Positions 33,392 through 39,039 of a stretch of 39,039 nt of DNA are shown here, piece by piece. The stretch's first letter is position 1; the number at the start of each line of letters is the position of its first letter. The translations under genes and the position numbers were made by a program. The notes under the pieces were generated by a model. That model was not told the origin of the DNA and did not search any database. It saw only the letters and a program-made list of their open reading frames with translations. The stretch comes from Candidatus Hakubella thermalkaliphila (GTDB taxonomy: Bacteria > Actinomycetota > Humimicrobiia > Hakubellales > Hakubellaceae), in contig NZ_BLRZ01000004.1 in assembly GCF_013281975.1 (NCBI RefSeq), forward strand, positions 1 to 39,039, in the 5' to 3' direction.

Positions 33392-33420
33392 AGTATATTC
33401 CTGGTCCTGGCTGTTGTCAA
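33392..33420 (-). promoter_or_regulatory. Strong sigma-70 promoter of the whiB-like gene
   Basis: Minus strand TTGACA (33420-33415), 17-nt spacer, TATACT (33397-33392). Start expected near 33385, leaving a ~45-nt leader to the first start codon. Confidence 0.85.
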
Positions 33421-33538
33421 TACTTTTACATCTGTAGAATAAGCTACCGATGTTTTAGATAAAAGTCGGACAAAAATATCTGGTCTGCTGAAATGTTCAA
33501 ATTATGCGAAGATTTTATTATAAATGTAGGTTTCGTCT

Positions 33539-33961
33539 TCAGAGCTCATTTTCTACGCGGTAGCTGCTGGAGACATTAACTCTTTCCTCCAAAGTGGCCT
33601 TAACCGAACAATATTTGGCTTCCGAAAGCTCTATGGCCCTTTTGACCGCTGCCTCATCTATGTTTTTCCCCTTGATGATATACTCCACAGAGATGTTTTG
33701 ATAGGCCCAGGGGGGTTCAACTGCCTGCTCCCCGGAAACTACTAACTCTAAAGAAGTTACCTGCTGCCTCTTCTTACGCAAAATAGATATGACATCCATC
33801 CCAGTGCATCCAGCCAGACCTACCAGGAGCAACTGGGCGGGGCGAAAACCAGTTCCTTGACCTCCTGCCTCAAGTGATCCATCCATGACCAGGGAATGAT
33901 TCTCGGCATCGATGGCAATGAACTGTAGGTTATCGACCCATTTGGTTCTGATTTCGGCCAT
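33539..33961 (-). CDS. OsmC/Ohr-family peroxide-reducing protein
   Basis: 140 residues from the ATG at 33961, chosen because AGGAGG lies at 33971-33976; the longer frame to 34009 has no ribosome site. OsmC fold: FIAIDAENHSLVMDG, GFRPAQLLLVGLAGCTGMDVISIL with the first reactive Cys, the long helix and VVSGEQAVEPPWAYQNISVEYIIKG, then AIELSEAKYCSVKATL with the second Cys. The two cysteines reduce organic hydroperoxides with thiol or lipoyl donors. It follows the WhiB-like gene's region on the same strand and may be part of a redox response. Confidence 0.92.
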   Translation of the reverse strand: MAEIRTKWVDNLQFIAIDAENHSLVMDGSLEAGGQGTGFRPAQLLLVGLAGCTGMDVISILRKKRQQVTSLELVVSGEQAVEPPWAYQNISVEYIIKGKNIDEAAVKRAIELSEAKYCSVKATLEERVNVSSSYRVENEL

Positions 33962-34021
33962 ATCAAAAACCTCCTTGGCGGCGCGAAAACTATCTCTCCA
34001 TAGTATCAAAGGTATCTCGTA

Positions 34022-35338
34022 TCAGAGGTATTCCAGAGGAGCTCTGGGCACACCGTTTATTCTCACCTCAAAATGCAGATGGACACCAGTGCTATTGCCC
34101 GTAGAACCCATGTAAGCAATAACCTGGCCTCGCTTCACCTTCTCCCCCACAGATACAGCATTGCCGGAATTGTGGGCATAGAGGGTGGAAAGTCCTCCTC
34201 CGTGATAGATAACCACATATTTCCCGTAGCCTCCGCCATATCCTTCATTAACCTGCACTACCTCTCCATCCTCTGCCGCTATTATAGGAGCACCGTGGGA
34301 CCCGGCAATATCGATTCCCTCATGCATCCTTCCCCATCTAGGTCCGAATCCTGAAGTCAAGGTTCCCTGAGCTGGCCAGGCCAGACGACCAGCGGGCCTT
34401 TCTCCCTCAGTACGCTCGGACAACCGGGCCCTGATGGCTTCTGATTCTTTCTTTAGCTCCTCCTCTAAAGCTTCCAGGGCTTCTTCATCCTGTCTGGCCT
34501 GGGCCAGAAGATTGGCTTTCTCGTCGTATCTAGCTAATACGACGTTTTTAAGATTCTTCTTCTGGTTGTACTGGCTCTTGATCTGATTTTGCAGAGCCAC
34601 CTTCTGCTCGTACCTGACCTTGATTTCATCGCGTTTAGATTGAGCCGCAGCCGCTACTTCCTCAATCTGCCTCTGTTCCTCCAAAAGAAGCCTCTTCTTA
34701 CCTTCAATGAGTTCCTTTTGGAGAGAGACTTTCTGCCTCAGCTCTTTCACCTCTTTGACTATAGTGGCGTCCCTTTCGACCAGCCGGGACAGAAGCAGCC
34801 ATCTGGTCGCCAAATCTCTAAGGTCTGTGGAGCCTACCAGGATGTTGAGATAGGTAATCTCTCCGTTTTTGTATATCGCTACTGCTCTTTCATTAAGAAT
34901 ATTGACCTTGTGGGCCAGCTCTATCCCCAGTTCGGTCAACTCCCTTCTTTTCTCCTCCAATTGCTGCTCGGTCTTCTCCACATGGCCCCGAAGCCTGCTC
35001 AACTGCGTTCGCAGAGATTCCAACTCTTTCTGGACTATCTGAAGTTGCTCTTCTATTTCCTGGAGAGAGTTTCTGGTGACATCTAGCTCTGTCTCCAGAG
35101 TATTGAGAGAGTTCTGAGTGGCATCTAGTTCAGCTTCTAAATTCTTAATCTCAGTGAGATACTGATTTTCTTTTTCCCTGGTGCTCTGTAACTGCTGCTG
35201 AGTTTCCTGGAGACGCTTCTCGATCTCTTCGAGCCTGCTCTCAGGGTTGTCTTCGGGGCTGAGAGCATAACCAGGGGAGGCCGAAAACAATACCGAGATA
35301 GCAATTAGTATTATAGTAACGATCTTACTCACTTTCAT
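34022..35338 (-). CDS. Murein hydrolase activator / M23 peptidase with coiled coil
   Basis: 438 residues. Signal peptide VTIILIAISVLFSASPGYA (cleavage after about residue 25). A long heptad-rich coiled coil (about 30-290) is full of LEEIEKRLQETQQQLQ-type segments. The C-terminal LytM/M23 domain (about 325-438) has HEGIDIAG (zinc His and Asp), GGGYGKYVVIYHGGGLSTLYAH and the HLHFE motif. This is the architecture of EnvC/NlpD/RipA-like division factors; the intact zinc ligands mean it may cut peptidoglycan itself instead of only activating amidases. It is exported and acts in the cell wall. It lies 13 bp upstream of the longer OsmC frame. Confidence 0.93.
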   Translation of the reverse strand: MKVSKIVTIILIAISVLFSASPGYALSPEDNPESRLEEIEKRLQETQQQLQSTREKENQYLTEIKNLEAELDATQNSLNTLETELDVTRNSLQEIEEQLQIVQKELESLRTQLSRLRGHVEKTEQQLEEKRRELTELGIELAHKVNILNERAVAIYKNGEITYLNILVGSTDLRDLATRWLLLSRLVERDATIVKEVKELRQKVSLQKELIEGKKRLLLEEQRQIEEVAAAAQSKRDEIKVRYEQKVALQNQIKSQYNQKKNLKNVVLARYDEKANLLAQARQDEEALEALEEELKKESEAIRARLSERTEGERPAGRLAWPAQGTLTSGFGPRWGRMHEGIDIAGSHGAPIIAAEDGEVVQVNEGYGGGYGKYVVIYHGGGLSTLYAHNSGNAVSVGEKVKRGQVIAYMGSTGNSTGVHLHFEVRINGVPRAPLEYL

Positions 35339-35611
35339 GGGAACCCTGCCCGATATGTTAAATGGCCCAATGAAGTCTTGAGCAGATTAAGTGGCTTCCA
35401 CAGAAACCTTGCCCAACACTCATTTGCTTTTGCTCTTTTATTCGACCTAAAATGTAAAAATCCTACTTAGACCAATCATAAATTTGCTTAAATTCCTATT
35501 TATACGAGACAATGGCAGTCTTGGGGCAACCAGGAGTTAGAGAATAGGAAGAGCTCCGGCTTCATCGATGAGTTGAACTGGACCCAAACTTCTGTATATA
35601 ATCAGGAAATC

Positions 35612-36661
35612 ATGAAAGCTGCAGTTCTTCAGAACCTGGGGAACATGGAGTTCACCGAGGTAGAGGACCCCAAGTGTGAGGCGGAAGGCCTGGTGGTCAA
35701 GGTGATGGCCAGCGCCATTTGCGGTACTGACCTTAAAATCTATCGCCACGGCCATGCCTGGATCACTCTTCCCTGGATTCTGGGACACGAAAACGCCGGG
35801 GTGGTGGCCGAGATAGGATCCGGGGTGACTGGATGGAAGATAGGAGATAGAGTGGCCGTTGGATGCATCATGCCCTGCAATGATTGCTATTTTTGTAACC
35901 AGGGCTGGCACACCTCCTGCCAGAATCCCAGAGGCATATCATACCACTACCCTGGCGGCTTTGCTGAATATATGGCCATCCCACCAGAGGCTCTTAAATG
36001 TGGCCTGGTTCAAAGGATCCCTGACAATCTCTCCTTCGCCGAAGCCGCGGTAGCCGAACCTCTCTCCTGTGTCATAAACGGACAGGAGATAATCGATATG
36101 CATCTGGGCGATCAGGTGGTGATCATAGGAATGGGCACTATAGGGTGCTTGCACGCTCTCCTGGCCAAAAGTAGAGGGGCGGTGAAGGTAATAGGGGCCG
36201 ACGTGTTGGAATCCAAAAGAGATCTGGTCGGTATCTTCGGTGTGGATGTGTACATCAATTCTTCTCAAGAAGACCTGGTAAAGAGAGTAATGGAAGAGAC
36301 CGATGGCCTGGGAGCGACTACGGTCATCGTGGCCTGCTCAGTGGGAAAAGCTCAGGAACAGGCCTTATCGTTGGTACGCAGTAGAGGGAGAATCTGCTTC
36401 TTTGGGGGCCTGCCCAAGGACAGACCCTTTGTTAACATCAATAGTAACATCATTCACTACAAGGAAGTCAGCGCCCATGGTGCCTTTTCCTCCAGCCCCC
36501 GGCAATATCAGCTTGCCCTTGATCTGATAATTTCGGGCAAGATAAAAGTGAAGGAGTTTATCACCCACACTTTCCCACTTCAAGATATATCTGAGGCTCT
36601 GAAGATGGCAGAGAAAGAGGAAAGTCTTAAAGTAGTGCTGGAGCCCTGGCCGGCATTGTAA
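35612..36661 (+). CDS. Zinc-dependent medium-chain alcohol dehydrogenase
   Basis: 349 residues of the MDR family, closest in layout to threonine/sorbitol dehydrogenases. The catalytic zinc ligands are in ICGTDLKIYRHGH and GHENAG; the structural zinc lobe has cysteines in CNDCYFCNQGWHTSC; the NAD(P) site is VVIIGMGTIGCLHALLAKSRGA. The frame is open upstream to 35573, but the ATG at 35612 begins the typical MKAAVLQNLG strand and is preceded by AGGAA. The substrate is unknown; polyols or aminoalcohols are the usual ones. It is convergent with the phosphorylase gene. Confidence 0.92.
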   Translation: MKAAVLQNLGNMEFTEVEDPKCEAEGLVVKVMASAICGTDLKIYRHGHAWITLPWILGHENAGVVAEIGSGVTGWKIGDRVAVGCIMPCNDCYFCNQGWHTSCQNPRGISYHYPGGFAEYMAIPPEALKCGLVQRIPDNLSFAEAAVAEPLSCVINGQEIIDMHLGDQVVIIGMGTIGCLHALLAKSRGAVKVIGADVLESKRDLVGIFGVDVYINSSQEDLVKRVMEETDGLGATTVIVACSVGKAQEQALSLVRSRGRICFFGGLPKDRPFVNINSNIIHYKEVSAHGAFSSSPRQYQLALDLIISGKIKVKEFITHTFPLQDISEALKMAEKEESLKVVLEPWPAL

Positions 36662-36765
36662 TACTCCAGGGGGTCGCCGATTCCTATCGCCTTGAAGGAG
36701 TTCTGGAACTGATAGATAGACTGGGGCAACTTATAGCCGTCCTTAAGCCGCTGATTCCCATCATC

Positions 36766-37623
36766 TTAAAGTAGTTCTTGAACCTTAGCCAGTATACCAC
36801 TGATGAGTTTGATAAAGACGGGCATCACCCGGCTAGAGGTCTCCAACACCTCTTCGTGACTCAGGGGCTGGGGTAGAATTCCGGCAGCCATATTGGTGAT
36901 GCAGGAAAGGCCTAAAACTCTCATGCCCAAATAGTTGGCCACAATAACTTCTGGCACGGTAGACATTCCCACTGCATCCGCACCCATGGCTCGAAGCATC
37001 CTTATCTCAGCCGGAGTTTCAAAAGTGGGTCCCTGGACTCCTGCATAAATTCCTTGCCGGAGATCTAGGCCTTGCTGCGAGGCTACCTCCTGGGCCAGGG
37101 AACGCAACCAGGGATCGTAAGCCTGAGACATATCCGGAAAGCGAAGGCCAAGACTCTCATCATTGGGCCCCTGAAGAGGATTATCGCCCATGAGATTGAT
37201 GTGATCGGTGATGAGCATAAGATCCCCTGCCGAAAAAGACCTGTTAATACCGCCTGCGGCATTGGTTACTATCAGAATCTGGGCTTCCAATTTGTGCATC
37301 ACCAGTACAGGAAACGTAACCTGCTTTAAGGAATATCCTTCATAGCGGTGGAACCTTCCCTGCATGGCCACTACCGGACATCCCTTCCAGGTACCCAGAA
37401 CCAGATTGCCCTCGTGGCCTACAATGGTGGAGGTGGGAAAACCAGGTATCTGCTTATAAGGTATAGCGGTAGCCTCTACTATCTCTTCCCCCATAACTCC
37501 CAGACCAGAGCCCAGGATAAGAGCAACCCTGGGCTTAAGGTTTGTATGAGAACGAATGAACTCTACGGCTGCAGGATATTGGGACCATACCTCTTCCAAG
37601 CTATACCTCCCTGGATCGACCAT
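36766..37623 (-). CDS. punA: Purine nucleoside phosphorylase (trimeric PunA type)
   Basis: 285-residue phosphorylase that splits inosine or guanosine with phosphate in purine salvage. Motifs: PRVALILGSGLGVMGEEI (phosphate-binding SGLG), GRFHRYEGYSLKQVTFPV, ILIVTNAAGGINRSFSAGDLMLITDHINLMG, GPTFETPAEIRMLRAMGADAVGMSTVPE and LSCITNMAAGI, the complete trimeric PNP signature set. ATG at 37623 follows GGGAGG. Present as a single gene. Its product hypoxanthine or guanine would be a substrate for the purine pathway whose remains lie at 4826-15349, though the two are far apart. Confidence 0.94.
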   Translation of the reverse strand: MVDPGRYSLEEVWSQYPAAVEFIRSHTNLKPRVALILGSGLGVMGEEIVEATAIPYKQIPGFPTSTIVGHEGNLVLGTWKGCPVVAMQGRFHRYEGYSLKQVTFPVLVMHKLEAQILIVTNAAGGINRSFSAGDLMLITDHINLMGDNPLQGPNDESLGLRFPDMSQAYDPWLRSLAQEVASQQGLDLRQGIYAGVQGPTFETPAEIRMLRAMGADAVGMSTVPEVIVANYLGMRVLGLSCITNMAAGILPQPLSHEEVLETSSRVMPVFIKLISGILAKVQELL

Positions 37624-37750
37624 TATGACCTATCAGGCGAAACCTCTCTCAGGGTACATCTTAAACTATCACCCACAGGTAAGAGTTGTCAAAATCCTGT
37701 ATTGTTCAGCTCCTGTATCCCTGTGACTGCCCAAAAAGGATTTGCCCCCC

Positions 37751-37779
37751 TTGACAGCCCTGGCTTAATATACTAAAAT
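37751..37779 (+). promoter_or_regulatory. Promoter of the HigBA-like module, leaderless position
   Basis: TTGACA (37751-37756), 17-nt spacer, TAAAAT (37774-37779). The ATG of the toxin gene is at 37787, so transcription would start at or beside the start codon. Confidence 0.8.
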
Positions 37780-37786
37780 CCGTATA

Positions 37787-38154
37787 ATGCGGAGGCCGAC
37801 AGAATGGACGAATGAGTTCTATCTGGAGGATGACGGCACCAGTCCAGTTGAGGAGTTTCTGGGCAGCCTGGACCTTAAAACCCGTGCCCGCTTTTGCTGG
37901 TCAATGGAACAGTTGCGGCTACGCAATGTCCAGGCCCAAGAGCCGCTGGTGCGCCACTTAGAAGGCGAGCTCTGGGAACTGCGAGAAGAAAGCAGAACAA
38001 ACATTTATCGGATCATCTATTTCTTCTTCACTGGACGCCGGATCGTCTTTCTGCATGGCTTTCAAAAAAAACCCAAAAGACGCCGCGCCAGGAGTTTGAA
38101 GTTGCCAGACGACGGTATCTAGCGTTCTTAGCACGAGAAAGAAGGAGGCGATAA
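37787..38154 (+). pseudogene. higB: HigB/RelE-type toxin, frameshifted in an A8 tract
   Basis: Phage-derived Gp49/HigB family toxin, an mRNA interferase. The frame from 37787 encodes the fold: EFLGSLDLKTRARFCWSMEQL, VRHLEGELWELREE, TNIYRIIYFFFTGRRIVFLHGFQKK. It then runs off into PKRRRARSLKLPDDGI and stops at 38122. Adding one A to the eight-A run at 38064-38071 restores the family C-terminus: TQKTPRQEFEVARRRYLAFLARERRR ending at 38154, six bases before the antitoxin. So either the gene is inactivated, or the polymerase or ribosome slips on A8 to make some full-length toxin, or the base is missing from the sequence read. Confidence 0.82.
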
Positions 38155-38159
38155 ACACA

Positions 38160-38516
38160 ATGAACACACCGCCAAAAAAGACAAAGAATGAAGGACAAAG
38201 GCGTTACGAAGAGTACTGGGCCAGGCAAATGGCTGACTCTGAGTTTCGCAGGGTTTATGAGGAGGAAGCCAAAAAGAAAGAGCTCTGGCTTCAGCTTGTT
38301 GAGGCTCGCCAGGCTGCTGGCCTGACTCAAGTGGAAGTAGCCAAGCGTCTCGGCGTCTCACAGGCTCAAGTCGCTCGCATTGAGAAGCGTGGCTACGATG
38401 CCTACACTCTCAATACCTTGCGCCGCTATGTTCAGTCGTTGGGTGGGGGGTTTGAGCTTGAGGTCATCGTTCGCCAGACCAGACCCCAGGAGCATAACTG
38501 GGCTATGCCCCGGTGA
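38160..38516 (+). CDS. higA: HigA-like XRE antitoxin
   Basis: 118-residue antitoxin with a helical N-terminus (KKTKNEGQRRYEEYWARQMADSEFRRVYEEE) and an XRE domain QLVEARQAAGLTQVEVAKRLGVSQAQVARIEKRGYDAYTLNTLRRYVQSLGG. The toxin-first, antitoxin-second order is the HigBA arrangement. AGGAGG (38142-38147) precedes the ATG. Likely binds its own promoter at 37751-37786 and neutralises the toxin. Appears intact. Confidence 0.88.
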   Translation: MNTPPKKTKNEGQRRYEEYWARQMADSEFRRVYEEEAKKKELWLQLVEARQAAGLTQVEVAKRLGVSQAQVARIEKRGYDAYTLNTLRRYVQSLGGGFELEVIVRQTRPQEHNWAMPR

Positions 38517-38622
38517 CAGCCAATGAATAAGCTAAACAAATATGGCAATCATTGCCAGCCGGCTCCAGGATCGGGTCTACCCGCCTTCTGCACATGATGC
38601 ATGATGAAATCCAAATAGATAC

Positions 38623-38650
38623 CCACGCCTTGACAGGCGTGGTACTTGTT
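38623..38650 (+). terminator. Hairpin downstream of the HigBA-like module
   Basis: Perfect 8-bp stem CCACGCCT (38623-38630)/AGGCGTGG (38635-38642), 4-nt loop, followed by TACTTGTT. Weak intrinsic terminator, or an end hairpin of a lost mobile element. Confidence 0.5.
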
Positions 38651-38691
38651 ACAATTCAAGCTCCGCTTGTCCTGTGTCTTCCTTACCTTGC

Positions 38692-38847
38692 ACTACCCTA
38701 GATCGTCACTGTCAGACCAATGTGCCCGGAATATTTGCTGCTGGAGATGTGACCTCCGTTCCAGAGAAACAAATTATCGTAGCTGCGGGAGAGGGAGCCA
38801 AGGCCGCCCTGGGCGCTTATGGTTATTTGCTAGAACAGAGGGGATGA
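38692..38847 (+). pseudogene. Thioredoxin-reductase-like flavoprotein, C-terminal remnant
   Basis: About 50 codons of the C-terminal FAD-binding end of a TrxB/AhpF-type reductase: [24 protein letters not shown] then [22 protein letters not shown] and TGA. The GIFAAGD motif contacts FAD. The N-terminal ~260 residues, including the redox CxxC, are gone and the upstream sequence is unrelated. Confidence 0.8.
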
Positions 38848-38955
38848 AAAGGGGAGCGGGCCCATTAATCATGGCTTTAGCACACAGATAGCCAAATTGA
38901 CTGGCGAAATCACGGCATGTATGATAAATTTCCCGAAGCAAAACCGACTTTGAAT

Positions 38956-39039
<84 letters not shown>

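Noticed and set aside
36662-36771. Plus-strand frame reading GVADSYRLEGVLELIDRL and on to a stop at 36771
   Set aside because: Looks protein-like, but a TAA lies upstream and there is no ATG, GTG or TTG start; at most a remnant that I cannot identify.

Overview
The window looks like a chromosomal segment of an anaerobic, deep-branching actinobacterium-like organism. The strongest taxonomic hint is a complete WhiB-family iron-sulfur protein gene (33082-33342), a family largely confined to Actinobacteria and their phages. Supporting traits are an archaeal-type class I fructose-bisphosphate aldolase, a glucosyl-3-phosphoglycerate-synthase-like glycosyltransferase, a TrmI tRNA methyltransferase, and genes or remnants for corrinoid methyl transfer (MttB-like and MtrH/MeTr-like), aldehyde:ferredoxin oxidoreductase and a molybdenum hydroxylase. 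The assignment is inference from gene content only.

Layout. 1-600: 3' part of an ISL3-type transposase broken by a 59-bp insertion. 631-1004 (-): tRNA-Asn(GUU) whose anticodon loop is split by a ~298-nt group I intron. 1150-4101 (-): dnaG-rpoD. 4462-4800 (+): Mth938-like protein. 4826-15349 (-): an accessory block. It holds an intact xanthine-dehydrogenase-family hydroxylase, an intact methyltetrahydrofolate-type methyltransferase and an intact MttB homologue. These are interleaved with remnants of an ABC permease, a hydantoinase, a carbamoyltransferase fused to a GntR regulator, an aldehyde:ferredoxin oxidoreductase, an iron alcohol dehydrogenase and a PucR regulator. 15646-20122: more mosaic and decayed genes (nucleotidyltransferase, APC permease, lactate racemase, HD-GYP) together with an intact UPF0175/DUF3368 toxin-antitoxin pair and a glycosyltransferase. 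20172-22017: GGDEF protein and two small divergent XRE regulators sharing a palindromic operator. 22129-27074 (+): promoter, TPP riboswitch, terminator, thiM-thiE-thiC-thiD and a SAM hydroxide adenosyltransferase. 27103-29899 (-): modABC molybdate transporter. 30012-32515 (-): TPR protein, trmI, a sulfur-carrier gene with frameshifts, and aldolase. 32516-33081: non-coding region with a striking nested inverted-repeat structure. 33082-35338 (-): WhiB-like protein, OsmC and M23 peptidase. 35612-37623: zinc alcohol dehydrogenase (+) and purine nucleoside phosphorylase (-). 37751-38516 (+): HigBA-like toxin-antitoxin, with the toxin frameshifted in an A8 tract. 38690-38847: reductase remnant. 38956-39039: tRNA-Leu(GAG).

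How it fits together. Molybdate uptake (modABC) can supply the molybdenum hydroxylase. The MttB homologue and the methyltetrahydrofolate methyltransferase are the two ends of a corrinoid methyl-transfer route whose corrinoid protein is not seen here. The hydantoinase, carbamoyltransferase, PucR and hydroxylase pieces look like the ruins of a purine/hydantoin catabolic cluster. The most informative features are the tRNA-Asn group I intron, a 161-bp MITE in pucR with target duplication, a 59-bp hairpin insertion with a second copy at the end of modA, and a repeated pattern of chimeric ORFs at deletion joints.
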